DNA from: Silurus meridionalis
Taxonomy: Eukaryota; Chordata; Actinopteri; Siluriformes; Siluridae
Assembly (NCBI RefSeq): GCF_014805685.1
Contig: NC_060886.1
Location: 20,339,608-20,403,607 of the forward strand
DNA length: 64,000 nucleotides
Direction: 5' to 3'
Numbering within the stretch: position 1 is the stretch's first letter; the number at the start of each line of letters is the position of its first letter. A program made the translations under genes and the position numbers. The notes beneath the pieces were generated by a model. That model was not told the DNA's origin. It saw only the letters and a list, made by a program, of their open reading frames with translations, and ran no database searches. Of the stretch, positions 24,761 to 36,490 are shown one piece after another.

Positions 24761-26839
24761 CAGGTGATCTTTCCTGGCAGAGTGTTGACAGCTTGCCCAC
24801 TTTTTTTCCCATTATATTCTTCATTTTTACTTGTAATTTTAAAATGTTTCTCTGCACCTCTAGCAAAGGGGCCATAACAGTCTACAAATGACATGTCATC
24901 ACATTTTGTCAAACATCTCAATTGAGTTTGACCTTGATTTTTTTTTTTTACCTATCTGCTTTCCTTTTTACTTCACCGTTCTTTCATGTTCACAAAGTCT
25001 TTTGAGCTCTACTCCCACTTTACTTCACTTTGCTGTCCGAATAGACCAACAAACACTTAGCAATACCATCAATGCCATGTCTTCCATGTTTCCACCTGCT
25101 TCTTTTATCAAATGCCATCAAATGTAAGTTTTTATTCAATAATTATTTTTTAAAAATTAAACAGCAACCAATCTTGTACCAGCTTTTTGCTTTTTATTTT
25201 TATTTTTATTATTATTATTATTATTTTTTTTTTACAGTAAGCTTAATCCCTAGCCACTTAATTAGGATCTCAATGACATTTTTACAGTCTTCAGTTGTCA
25301 GTAAGCCTGTGTCCAGATTTCTGTTTTTTTTTTCTGACAGGAGTGGAACCCAATGTAGTCTTCATTGCTTAGTGTGTCTTGCTTTTTGAAATGCTTTTCT
25401 GCATATCACAGTTGAAAAGAGTGTTTTGTTGAGGTACTGCATCCTATCTGTCAGTTAAAATCAATCTGGCCATTTTCCATTTTGCAAGAAGTGCTGTTCA
25501 CTGGATTATTTTACAGCATTCAGTGTAAATACTAGTGATTGCTTTGTGTAAAAATCCCAAGAGATATGCAGTTTCTGAAATGGTACACAGTCAGTTAGAT
25601 CACATTGTTTACCATTCTGATACTTAATGTGGACATTAATTTGAATCTCTTGCCTATGTATCTGTATTTGCACTGCACTGCATCCACATGAGTGACTGAT
25701 TGTATATTTGCATGAATAAACAGGTGTTTCTCACAAAGTGGTTAGCAAATGAACATGTTTATTTGCAGTCATCGACAGCTATTGAAATCGGGTACTAAAA
25801 CAAAATGACTGTACACAATGGTTATTTGACACATAAAACAGGAGCTATCACTTCATATTCTTTCTAAAAAGCTAAAAAAAATCTTTAGAGTTTCTTTAGC
25901 AAGAGCAAAGAAATCAGTGTAACCGAATCCCTCACCCCATTCCAAATACAAAGATCATCCAAAGTCAACTGTCAGTGGTAATTCTATGTTTTGTGTCAAT
26001 AAATTACAGTCCAGCAATAATTCATAAAACTGCAGTGTACACACACATGTTAGTGAAACCCGCTATTAACCACCATGCACAGATGTCTTCTGATAGTTTC
26101 CTTCAAATGACCTACCACTCACATATGCTACCATGAGAGAGAATATCTCCATAAATATAACAGTCTAGTGAAAATATATAAAATGAAGGAAAATTCAATT
26201 GTAATTTTTTTTATTATATATTATTTTATGTATATAATTTACATACATACAAAAATAAAAAAGTATTTCGAACTGTCTGTAGTCATACATAATTAGATGT
26301 TTACAGCATTGTGACTCAGATTTCACCCATTCCATTGGTGAATGGTCTGCAATTCATCAAGGTTAAAAGAACCACTCTGATTGACGATCAGTTTCAAAAT
26401 GCTTTTCGCTGAAATTCAAGTCTTGAGATTAATGTGGCAATGCAAGGCCTCTTTAGTTAGTTTGGTTATGTGTTTTAAATTATTATCTTGTGTTAATATC
26501 TGTTTTAATTATTTTCGCTGATGAGAATAATTTTTACTATAACACATCCTGCTACATCACTCCATTCATGTTTCTTTCATCATCATGAAATGTCCCAGTG
26601 ACATTTTTTGAGGAGCTTTATATCACAGTACATTCTTTCTCCAAATATACTTAACTGATTTATTGATTATTATTATTAAAGTATATTAGTTAAAATGAGT
26701 TCTAATTAACTGGTTTCAGACATCCATGTCTATTCTTCCTTTTTGGCTATACTTTTTGGTACAAGAAATGCTCGAGGGGCAGTTTGTTGCTTAAAAGTTG
26801 TTTTCAGGTCTGACCTGTAGGTATGATCTGTCCATTTCC
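24761..26839. other. Intergenic, AT-rich, no gene seen
   Basis: AT-rich spacer with an ATT run near 25206-25226. No family recognised. Confidence 0.6.
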
Positions 26840-26976
26840 CTCACGGTGTTTAGACCATTTCTCCACCGGTTCATTATCGTTTACATAGATGACATCCTCA
26901 TCTTCTCCCGAGACGCCAAGTCCTAAAGTGACTAAGGGACCTTAATCTTGAGAAATGTGAGTTCCACCAGCCGGAG

Positions 26977-28720
26977 GTGCAGTTCCTGGGATATGTGATC
27001 GGCTCGTCAGGTATACGGATAGACCAGGGGAAGGTGAAGGCAGTGCGGGACTGGCCCCATCTGAGCAGCATCAAGGAGCTCCAAGGCTTCCTAGGGTTTG
27101 CCAACTTCTACCGCCAATTCATCCAGAGCTTCAGTCTGGTCACCGTCCACTCACCTCTCTGCTGAAGGGAAAGGTCAAGACCCTCACCTGGACCCCAGAG
27201 GAGGCCTACCAGGAGCTGATGAGGAGATTCAGTGTCGCCCCCTCTCCTATGACACCCGGATCCCCGGCTCCCATTCACCATGGAGGTAGATGCCTCCTCC
27301 ACCGGTGCAGCAGCCGCCTTATCCCAACAGTCGGGGGACCCTCAACGGTCCAGACCTACACCTTCTGCTCCAGAAAGCTCTGCTCCGTGGAACAAAATTA
27401 AGACATTGGGAACTGAGAAATCCTGGCCATCAAACTGGTGCTTAAGGAGTGGCATCACTGGCTGGAGGGGGTGGCACATCCCTTTACGGTAATCACGCCC
27501 CATAAGAACCTCCAATACCTGCGAGAAACTAAGTGTTTGCACTCCGACAAGCCAGATGGGCTTTGTTCTTCACTCGCTTCCATTACACCATCACCTACCT
27601 TCTGGGATCCAACAACGGCAAGGCGGACGCCCTATCCCGGATTTATAGCCCCAACAATCCCACGGACCCCGAACCCATCGTTCCTCCCAAGCTGATCCAC
27701 AGCCCCATCTAGGAGTTGGAGGAGGAGATTCGACCCGAAGCACCGGGAGAGCCAACCCCCGCGGGGTGCCTGGAAGGAAGGACGTTCATTTCCAGGCCAT
27801 GCCGTAAGTCCCTGCAGAGATCGATCCATGAGGCTCCAGGTTCCGGCCACCCGGGGAGGAGACAAACTCTCCTCCTGGTCCAGGGAGCGCTGTTCTATCA
27901 CGTCTTTTGAAACCTAGTGGTCACAGTTAACCTGTCATCTGGATATCAACCTCAGACCAATGGACAGATGGAGCAGAAGATACAGGAGCTAAGACACTAC
28001 CTCCAGTTGTACTGCAATCAGGACCAAACTAGCTGGAACCGCTTTCTCCCCTGGGCCGAGTACACGCAAAACTTTCTGCGCCAGGACGCCACCAGCCTGA
28101 CCCCGTTCCAGTGCGTGCTGGGCTTCCAGCCACAGTTGTTTCCCTGGATTACTGGTTCCGGGAAAGCGTACACCTGTGGGAGTTAGCTCACACACAGCTC
28201 CGACATTCCCGTTTAGAACCATCCAGAGCTTCGCGGATCCACGTATGTTGGAGGCCCCCCTTACCAAATGGGTGACCAGGTCTGCCTGTCCACCTGAGAT
28301 CTGCACCTACGGCTACCCTGTAAAAAACTCAGTCCCCGTTTCATTGGGCCGTTCCAGGTCATCAGGGGGTCAATTACGTCAATTATCGGCTCCACCTGCC
28401 TCCTCGGTACTGCATCCATCCTACCTTCCACTTGTCCTTCCTGAAACCCTTTACACCCCCTACCACAGAGCACCCTGGAGTCACCATATATCCTCCTCCC
28501 CCGGAGATGCTGGACCAGCCGTCGGTGTACTCCGTCCGGGAGTTTCTGAATACACAACGGAGGGGTGCCACCCTGGAATGCCTTGTACACTGGGAGGGGG
28601 GTACGGACCTGGGAATGCTCTTGGTTCGCTAGACGGGACCTGTTAGACCCAGCGCTCCTGGAGGAGTTTCACTTCAACCACCCCAACCGCCCCGCACCTC
28701 GGGGCCGCGGGCGCCCCAGG
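26977..28720 (+). pseudogene. Broken gypsy pol (RT connection, RNase H, integrase, chromodomain remnants)
   Basis: The coding remnants shift between all three plus-strand frames. A deletion follows the YIDD box, where IFSRDAKS runs into a stop and the next recognisable block is [17 protein letters not shown] second loss removes the zinc-binding part and the first catalytic aspartates of integrase, between RSIHEAPGSGHPG and SGYQPQTNG. No intact protein can be made. Confidence 0.85.
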
Positions 28721-28750
28721 TGCCGAGTTAGGGCATTGAGAGTCGCCCCT

Positions 28751-28764
28751 GGAGAAGGGGGTAA
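28751..28764 (+). promoter_or_regulatory. Polypurine tract of the gypsy element
   Basis: GGAGAAGGGGGTAA directly abuts the TGTCAG that opens the LTR, the expected position of the plus-strand primer. Confidence 0.6.
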
Positions 28765-29041
28765 TGTCAGATAACCACCAGCCATGCCTCCCCCCTGCAC
28801 TCAGCACACTCGCAGCGCCTCACCGTCACCTATCTCCAATCTATGCTCTCCTTTTTTAAGGCCCCGTTCTCACTCATTCACCATCGATCTACAGTTCATA
28901 CTAGTGATCATCCCTGGACTTCCCCTGTTTTAGATTATACCCGTTTTCTGTTTTCGTGCTTCTACCTAAGCTTCTGTCTGTGTACTACGGATAATAAAAC
29001 TTACTGTATTCTGGTCTCTGACTCTTGATCCGAGCGTGACA
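28765..29041 (+). repeat. 3' LTR of the gypsy element
   Basis: About 277 bases beginning TGTCAG and ending CGTGACA, so it has short TG...CA inverted ends. It carries an AATAAA polyadenylation hexamer near its 3' part (about 28992-28997). Boundaries come from the ends and the adjacent polypurine tract. There is no second LTR to compare. Confidence 0.7.
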
Positions 29042-29664
29042 CCCAGCAATGATTATGATTAATTTGATAAAAGTTTCACCTGCAGGGATGTTTAAAATCT
29101 TTGTTATGGAGACATAGCTTTTTTCACTGTGGTATAAGAAGTACCCTTAACATGATTGCTGCTTGATACACGAAATCTTCCTAAGCAATGGCAACAACTT
29201 CCAACGTATTATATTATTTACAACCAGGCTTAACAAGGTTAACATATCTTTTAATATCATGTTTGAATAACTTTACATTACTTTGTACTTTAAAAATTAT
29301 TATCGAAAATATCTTTAGTGTATTAATAGTAGTTTATAAAATATCTTTATTTGTAAAATCATAATGCAGTATGTGGGTAAATTAAAAAAAAATGTCCAAA
29401 TACATATTTTATCACACTTTCTTTATTTTTTCCATTTTTTATCTGTCTTAATTTTCCTTCAGTAGTCACATAATTGATTCTAGTCTGAAAGGTTTAACAT
29501 ACTCTTTGTCTGAGAAACATAATGAGCCACTGCTTACAGGAACAAATTGCCATTTTTTTTTAAATGTCATTCATTTTATTTAATTACTCAGAGTGCCTAA
29601 AAATGCTGAAATTCTTCTTGACCATGTCCTGTTTCTAATTGGTAAATAAAATAGGAATGTCTCT
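29042..29664. other. AT-rich spacer between two retroelements
   Basis: No coding sequence or repeat family recognised. Confidence 0.55.
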
Positions 29665-30946
29665 TTTCAAGTCAAGTCAATATTTTACTGTCATTCCAAA
29701 CGTATATAGCTGACACAGTACACAGTATACAGAACCCTGGTGCTACATAAAACAAACATAGAGCTGCATCACACCACACAACATAGAGCTACAAACAGAA
29801 CATAGAGCTAAGGACTAAAGTAAGTTGTTCTAGCCACATAAAGTGCATCATGTGCAACCTAGTGCAAATAGTGCAGACAAAAGACAGACAACACAATACA
29901 GTGTAGGGCAGATACACAAAACACAAAATATCACTGCTAGTAAACTCACTGTATAATGTGTTATACAGTACAACATGCAAAACAGCATATAAAGAGTTAT
30001 AATATAGTTATAATAAAAAAAATCATATAAAATGGGTGGTGATGAAGACATGGATGTGTGTAAATTAAAATGAGTATTAAGTGCATGTTTGTGTTCAGGT
30101 TTGTAGCAGTTCAGTAATACATAGTTGAGTGAGTGTGTGTGAGTTTCAGTTCCATTTTAGTTCTGTGTGTTTAGGAGCCTGATGGCTTGAAGGGAAAAAA
30201 CTGTTGCACAGTCTGTATGTGAGGCCCGAATGATTTGGTACCTCTTTCCTGATGATAGAAGGGTAAAGAGTGTGTGTGGATGCAGCATGTGGTGTAAATG
30301 TCCGTGATAGAGTGGAGTGAGACTCCAATGATCTCTGCTGTCCTTATTATCTTCTGTAGGGTCTTGCGATCTGAGATGGTGCAGTTCCTAAAGCAGACAG
30401 TGATGCGGCTGCTCTCAATGGTCCGTCTGTAGAATGTGGTCAGGATGAGGTGGGGGAGATGGGCTTTACTCAGCCTTCTCAGAAAGTAGAGGTTCTGCTA
30501 GTCTTTCTTGGTGATGGAGCTGGTCTTGAGTGACCGGGTGAAGTTCTCCGGCAGATGAACACCAAGGAATTTGGTGCTCTTGACGATGATCAATCAATCA
30601 ATCAATGATCAGTGGAGAATGGCCGCTCTGTGATCAAAAGCCACTGTGCATTGCTACACAGTCATAGGTCAGCAGATTGAACAGCAATGGGCTAAGCTCA
30701 CATCCCTAAGCTCACAAGCCCCAGTGCTTAGTGTGGTGTTGCTGGAGATGCTGTTCCGATCCCAACTGACTATGGTCTCCAAGTCAGGAAGTCCAGGAGA
30801 GGAGGCAGATGTTCAGGCCCAGTAGGCTCTGCTTCTCAATCAGGTGCTAAGGGATGATGTGTTAAATGCTGAACGGAAATCTGTGAACAGCATTCGTTCA
30901 TATGTGTCCCTATTGTCCAGGTGGGAGAAGGCCAGATGGAGTGTCT

Positions 30947-30949
<3 letters not shown>

Positions 30950-31000
<51 letters not shown>
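30950..31000. repeat. (TC)n microsatellite inside the L2 tail
   Basis: About 50 bases of TC repeat, homologous in position to the shorter GA run at 32758-32776 of the other L2 copy. It is therefore an expanded piece of the element and not an independent microsatellite. Confidence 0.85.
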
Positions 31001-31003
<3 letters not shown>

Positions 31004-31474
31004 AGCATGCCCCTGAGGTTCCAGTGACCAGTGTTCTTGTCCTTCCTTCTCTTTGGATATGCCTGGTTCATCCTGTTGTCCTACCTCTGGATATAGTCCT
31101 TCTCAATTGAGACCACTCTGTGCAGCTGGGGATGGTTCCACACCTACTTCCTAAAGATCCATGAAGCCACTGACTGTAATTAACATCCACAGTCTACTAT
31201 AATGGCTCAGGACCAAAGGTTGCATTTACACACCTATTACTGCACACTTCAACAATGGGACTTCTCTCGAGGTTTCTATCTCATACATCTCAGGGAGTTT
31301 TCCCTTGCCACTGTTGCCACTGGCTTGCTCATCAGGGATAAACAATAATAAGAAACTAACTTATATGCAATAAACTTACACATTCTATTATATACCCTTA
31401 TAAACGCTTTATCTGTGTAAAGCTGCATTTAAACAATGTCCACTGTAAAAAGTGCTATATAACATTTTAAATTT
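30950..31474 (+). mobile_element. L2-type LINE 3' tail inserted in the CR1/Rex-like LINE
   Basis: Matches the reverse complement of 32193-33545 in its 3'UTR: ATGCCCCTGAGGTTCCAGTG, ACTCTGTGCAGCTGGGGATG, GGCTTGCTCATCAGGGATAA and GTAAAGCTGCATTTAAACAA, in the same order. It begins at a (TC)n run that sits at the same place in both copies. The plus orientation is opposite to the host LINE. Confidence 0.8.
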
Positions 31475-31546
31475 GAGGGTCGTAGCAATGACATCATCCG
31501 TAGATTAGTTTGGACGATACACAAACCTCATGACAAGCCTCTCGAA

Positions 31547-31943
31547 TCACTTCATCACAATGAGTGTGAGTGCGACAGGACAATAATCATTGAGGCAGGA
31601 GACTGAAGACTTCTTCGGCACAGGGACGATGGTTACTTTCTTTAGGCACATCGGAACAACTGCACTGTTCAAGGAGATGTTTAAGATGTCAGTAAAGGCA
31701 TCTGCTAGCTGTTCTGCACATTCCCTGAGCACTCTGCCAGGAATGTTGTCTGGTCCAGCAGATTTCCGTGGGATTTTTCCTCACTTCAGCTGTGGTTAGA
31801 CAGAGCAACTGGTCGTTGGGAAGAGGCTTGGTCTTCCTTGCCGCTTCATTATTTTGCAGCTCAAACTGGGTGTAGAAATTGTTCAGCGCATCTGAGAGGG
31901 AGGCATCACAGTCTTGATCACCTGGATGCCCTGCCACAGGCAC
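31547..31943 (-). pseudogene. LINE reverse transcriptase fragment
   Basis: Two overlapping minus-strand frames together carry the N-terminal RT signature of a fish [18 protein letters not shown], then [17 protein letters not shown] and [16 protein letters not shown] frameshift lies near 31700-31740. The catalytic YxDD region is not in this block. Confidence 0.8.
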
Positions 31944-32192
31944 AGAGTGTCTCCACTGTCCTAGAAGTGGCGGTGGATTCTCTTGGCTTGTGTGCGCTTT
32001 GCCTCTCTGATGGCTCTGGACAGTTTGGCCCTTTTTGTTCTAAATACTTTCCTCTGTTCTGAAGTCAGAGTTCTCTAGACTTTATTAGCTTAAACACCTT
32101 TGCGTTATCCACGGCTTCTGGTTGGAGCGTGTGGTAATTATCATGAAAATGGTCACACCATCAATGCACCTGCTGATGTATCTGGTCACTGA

Positions 32193-33545
32193 CAATTCAA
32201 TTCAATTCTTTTTTATTTGTATAGCGCTTTTAACAATGAACATTTTCTCAAAGCAGCTTTACACGTATAATGTGGTGATAAAAAAGAATAAGATGTTCTT
32301 TATAAGCGTAAGTTTGTCCCTGATGAGCAAGCTGGTCGCGGTTGTGGCAAGGAAAAACTTCCCGAGATAGCATAAGGAAGAAACCTTGACAGGAACCAGA
32401 CTCAAGAGGGAAACCAGCCTCATCTGGGTGACACCGAATGTCCATTTATTACAGATAAACAATGTTGCGGGGTGCAGTGATGGTGATCATAAACAAACTG
32501 TAGTCATGAGTCAGTGTAGCAGACTGTTGACATAAACTACAGTCCAAATACATCTTCAAAGCTCCCATTCTACTCCGGGAATTTCATGGAACCACCCAAG
32601 GCGTTAATGAGAAACCGTCCCCAGCTGCACAGAGTGGCCTCCAATCGAAGAGAACACTATCCAGAGGCAGGCCTGGACGGAATGGAAAGCTCCACAGAGG
32701 GAAGAGGGGCAGGAACAGTGATCACTGGAACTTCAGGGGCATGTTTATCTTGACCAAGAGAGAGAGAGAGAGAGAAGAGGGGTGACAGGAAGAAAAGGAT
32801 ATGGATTATTATGTGTCCTTATTGTTGTATGAAAGTTAAATACACTGCGTAGCTGGGGACTCCGGAAAGACTCGCTATGGCAGCATAACTAAAAGGGAGA
32901 ACCAGAAAGTAACAAAGACATGAGGGATCTCTGGGACAAAAGACGACCCACCACACCACCGTCAACCAACCTGAGTGAAAGTGTGAGAGTGAGGGGATGA
33001 CAGCATACAAATATCCCACTCTATATCCATGATCCCTCCAGATTGCTCCTTTACCTAAGAAAAATCTACTGATAAAAGTCTTGACTTGAACACTGAGACT
33101 GTGTCTGAGCCCCGAACACTGATTGGAGGCTGTTCCATAACTGTGGGGCTTTATAAGAGAAAGATACTGTGACGCGAGACCGTTAAGTGCTTTATACGTC
33201 AGTAGTAGTATTTTATAATAAATGCGAGATTTAATTGGGAGACAGTGTAGACTGATTAAAACAGGGGTGATGTGGTCATATTTTCTAGATCTAGTGAGGA
33301 CGCTTGCTGCTGCATTCTGAACTAACTAAAGCTTATTTTTGCACTTACTCGAACACCCAGACAGTAAAGCATTACAGTAGTCTAATCTCGATGTAAGAAA
33401 AGCATGAACTGTTTTTTCTGCATCCTGTAACGTCATCATATTTCTAATTTTAGCAATACTTCTAAGGTGAAAGAAGGCAATCCTGGTAATATTATTCACA
33501 TGAGCCTCAAAGGAAAGACTAGGGTCAATAATCACACCAAGGTTT
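32193..33545 (-). mobile_element. L2-type LINE, 5'-truncated, inserted in the CR1/Rex-like LINE
   Basis: The minus strand opens in the C-terminal part of the reverse transcriptase ([19 protein letters not shown], then DAEKTVHAFLTSRLDYCNAL). It then runs through a long 3'UTR to a tail of repeated AATTG units at 32193-32207. The host LINE resumes on both sides: ACTTGGAGGAG before the insertion and TCAGTGACCAGATACATC after it, in minus-strand sense. No clear target-site duplication is seen. Confidence 0.85.
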
Positions 33546-33571
33546 CTCCTCCAAGTTAGTGAAGTCACCAT
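33326..33571 (-). pseudogene. L2 reverse transcriptase C-terminal fragment
   Basis: The RT thumb-side motif SRLDYCNALLSG is characteristic of L2-type fish LINEs. The frame ends just after, and upstream RT sequence is missing because of 5' truncation. The first few residues of this frame belong to the host LINE. Confidence 0.85.
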
Positions 33572-33934
33572 TGGTTGCAGCCTCCCTAAACATGTCCCAG
33601 TCAGTGCATTTTAAGCAGTCCTGAAGAGCAGAGATGCTCCTACTGGCCAGGTTCTCACCTGCTTTCGAAATTGGTTTTGAACACCTGTTAAGTGGTCTGA
33701 AAGCTGGGATCAGCATAACAGAGATGTGGTTTTAATAGCCAAGGTGGGGTCGGGGCTTCGCCCAGTATGCACCCAGGATGTTTGTGTAAACACCATGTTT
33801 TTCCTTCTGGTTGCAATGTCCACATTCTGATAACAATTTCCATTCCTGAATCTTTTTTAAATTAGTGTTCATGAAGTATAGTATAATTTAACAGGTTTAG
33901 AGGAGAGCATTGATTGTCCTCATTTGTATACAGA

Positions 33935-34240
33935 GAATGCAGCAAAGTGGTGCAGTGCATCTTGGTGCCGTATCACAGCTCTAGACTTCCTAGGATTGTG
34001 CAACTGCTTGTTGCATGTTCTCCTTGTGTCTGGGTGGGTTTCTTTCAAGTTTTCTAGTTTCCTTCCACCTGCAAAAAAAAAAAAAAAAACTGCTGGTAGG
34101 CAAACTGGCTACTCTAAATTACCCTGAGGTAATTTGTATGTTGCTCTGCTATGGAGTGATGTCCCATCCAAGGTGTATTACTGCATAGTGCCTAGTATTC
34201 TTGGGAGAGGCTCTGAGAAGATGAATAAATAAATGCAAAT
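33935..34240 (+). mobile_element. SINE-like interspersed repeat with an A/T-rich tail
   Basis: Contains GTTCTCCTTGTGTCTGGGTG, GTTTCCTTCCACCTGC, CTGCTGGTAGGCAAACTGGC and GATGTCCCATCCAAGGTGTA, ending in GATGAATAAATAAATG. I recognise this as a decayed copy of an abundant fish repeat. A relative in the opposite direction lies at 55183-55430. A poly-A run interrupts it near 34073-34089. Confidence 0.65.
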
Positions 34241-35926
34241 AGCCTAGAGGCACTCAAGACTGTCTATTGTTGCCTCCGATTTACAGGAGAGAGCCTAATC
34301 CTGCCCTTTCAACCTTAAGTACTCACTCTTGAGTAAAACGTCTACAAAAGTTTAAAATTTAATTGACCATATATTTGACTCAACATAGAAGAAATGCAAA
34401 AAAAATTACATTTTAATAATCGTAAGCCTTAAACTTTTACTTTATGAATGTGTAAGATGCACAACAAATCATACTTATTTGACATAAGCAAACAATAAAA
34501 AAATGACCCCTAGAAATTTTTTTGTGTCTGTTCTGTTCATTTCTATTTACTCCATATTTGGAAAAGATGATTTAGGATGTTAAGCAGCTTTTTTCTCATG
34601 TATTGTAATATATCAGTATCACAATGTATAGCAATATATTCTCAATGTGGTGCTTTGGTCTGTATTGGGCATTCCTACTGGGCAATAAAACATGTGTTAT
34701 CAGAGCTGCCTATTTAACAGTGTGATCATCAGAGTAAACACACAGGAACAGAGATGAAGTGTGACATTTCCTGACGAGTCTGCTCGGCAGGCCTAAAGTG
34801 ACACAGCGCACAACGTGTTGGAAGCTTCAAAAAATGCCACTTCAGATGTGGAATCAATTTGCATTTCCCCAGAGCCGGGCTAACACACGGCTGTCAGACG
34901 AGCCTCCAGATCAGCCGTCGATAATGATGTTATGGAAGAGGCTTGCTGAGGGGAAGAGAGATCAAATTCAGAGATTGACGCTATAGGTTTCAAATGATTA
35001 CCCTCCACTCTGTGTGTGTGTTTGTGTAGGTTTGTGTGAATTTTTGCACTGGGTTAAAAAACAACAACATTGCAACGTGTCATCTATGGCATTTTAACCA
35101 CAGATGGAAGAATAGAATAATTAAAAAGAGAAATGTAAAAATAAAAAAAGCACGGGAAAAAACAATAACCCAAGCCGGCGTGACTCCGCAAGACCCTTTT
35201 CTATATTTAAGATGACCTACAATAAAAAGAAACACTAAGTATTACAGACAATTAGGGATTTCCAAATAGTAATTAAGGTATTAATGAGAAACCAAACTGT
35301 CAGTGTTAAGAGCCGAACGGCTCCAACGTCTTAATTTATTGTTGTAATTAAAATGTTACTTTGATAGTCGACTAGTCGAGAAAAAAAAAAGAAAAGAAAA
35401 AAAGGGTAATTGCCACTGAATTAGAAACAGAAAATTGTGTCACTACTTAGATCAAGGAAAAGAAGGATTATTAAGACATAGCTTTTAAGTAATGGCCCAG
35501 TCTTGGATTTCATGACATTAATGAGGATATTTATTGCATAGTGGCAGAAGTACAGATATCAGCTATGATCAGCACATCATTAAAGTTGGCTCAGAGCTGG
35601 ATATCACCATGGTAAAGGGTAACTACATGACACTTTGGGAAAATGTGGAGCCACCAAGAGATGATGGTCTAGAATGCTCCATTTTAATGTTGCGTGTGGT
35701 TTTGTGTGTGTTTTGAGTGAGTATGTATCTTTTTGTGTGTATGGGGTGCTGTCGGTGGGGGTGGGGGGTAGAAATGTAGTGTATGGATGCGTTTTTATGG
35801 CTTGCATTGTGTCCCTATTTCCTAAGTGTGGTGTAAATATAAGTTAAGACAAATGGTGGGAGATGACCTCTGAACCATATCGCTGCATGCTTGTTAGCTG
35901 CATGCTCACAGGTAGATAGATGGAAT

Positions 35927-35928
<2 letters not shown>
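34241..35928. promoter_or_regulatory. Spacer with candidate conserved blocks at 34740-34990 and 35160-35360
   Basis: No gene. 34740-34990 is moderate-GC and repeat-free. 35160-35360 carries AGTAATTAAGGTATTAATG. These are weak enhancer candidates by style only. Confidence 0.28.

Positions 35929-35973
<45 letters not shown>
35929..35973. repeat. (GA)n microsatellite
   Basis: About 45 bases of GA repeat. Confidence 0.97.
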
Positions 35974-35977
<4 letters not shown>

Positions 35978-36411
35978 ATAGGTAAGGGAATGAGTGAGAG
36001 GAATAGAGAGAGCGAAATGCACCATTTCTAAGCTGGAATGGGGAAAAATATCGCACAGATCCTTAACAGCAGCCAGGTAGACTGCAGATGATCTCCTCCA
36101 TCCTTGGTGTTCTCCTGCTGTTCACAAACCTAAGCAGTCTGACCCAGTGACCCTCACTCACACACCTCTTCTCCACCGTGATGGACAGATGGAGGGAGGT
36201 GTCAAAGTTCTGTGTTTTAGAACTTTACGTGGCACGCTGCAAGTGCTAATTGGAGGTGGGGAGTGCTGGCTTGGCAGAAGGCCTCAGTCAACTATTCTCT
36301 CTTTCTCTTTCTCTTACAGATACACACAGCTAGAAAAGCTATTATTGTTCTTGACCATGTCCTGTTGACAATAAGTAGAAAAATATGATTGTCAATTTTT
36401 TTCATAACTAC

Positions 36412-36415
<4 letters not shown>

Positions 36416-36468
<53 letters not shown>
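36416..36468. repeat. (CT)n microsatellite followed by short (CA)n
   Basis: About 53 bases of CT repeat, then a short ACACA-rich stretch to about 36490. Confidence 0.97.
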
Positions 36469-36472
<4 letters not shown>

Positions 36473-36490
36473 CACATACACACACACACT

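Larger units (their letters stand above)
26840..29041 (+). mobile_element. Decayed Ty3/gypsy chromodomain retrotransposon, 5'-truncated
   Basis: Fragments of one pol polyprotein lie in the right order on the plus strand, in several frames. These are the reverse transcriptase catalytic box (YIDD at 26882-26893), RT thumb/connection ([27 protein letters not shown]), RNase H (MEVDASSTGAAAALSQQ; SRKLCSVEQN), an integrase remnant ([13 protein letters not shown]), and a chromodomain-like C-terminus ([23 protein letters not shown]). Gag, protease, the first part of RT and most of the integrase core are missing, and stops and frameshifts interrupt the rest. It ends in a purine-rich tract and a 3' LTR. 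No 5' LTR is visible. Confidence 0.9.
29665..33800 (-). mobile_element. CR1/Rex-like LINE, 5'-truncated and split by two L2 insertions
   Basis: Three blocks on the minus strand form one non-LTR retrotransposon. They are 33546-33800 (between endonuclease and [22 protein letters not shown]), 31475-32192 (RT start; [15 protein letters not shown], then [16 protein letters not shown] and [13 protein letters not shown]), and 29665-30949 (RT C-terminal part and 3'UTR, with a tail rich in TTGACTTGACTTGA). The blocks join in order once the two inserted elements (30950-31474 and 32193-33545) are set aside. Stops, frameshifts and an internal deletion near 31520 show it is dead. The clade name rests on resemblance only. 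Confidence 0.85.

Noticed and set aside
25072..25389. 105-residue plus-strand frame with Phe/Tyr runs
   Set aside because: It is driven by ATT and T runs. Low complexity and no homology.
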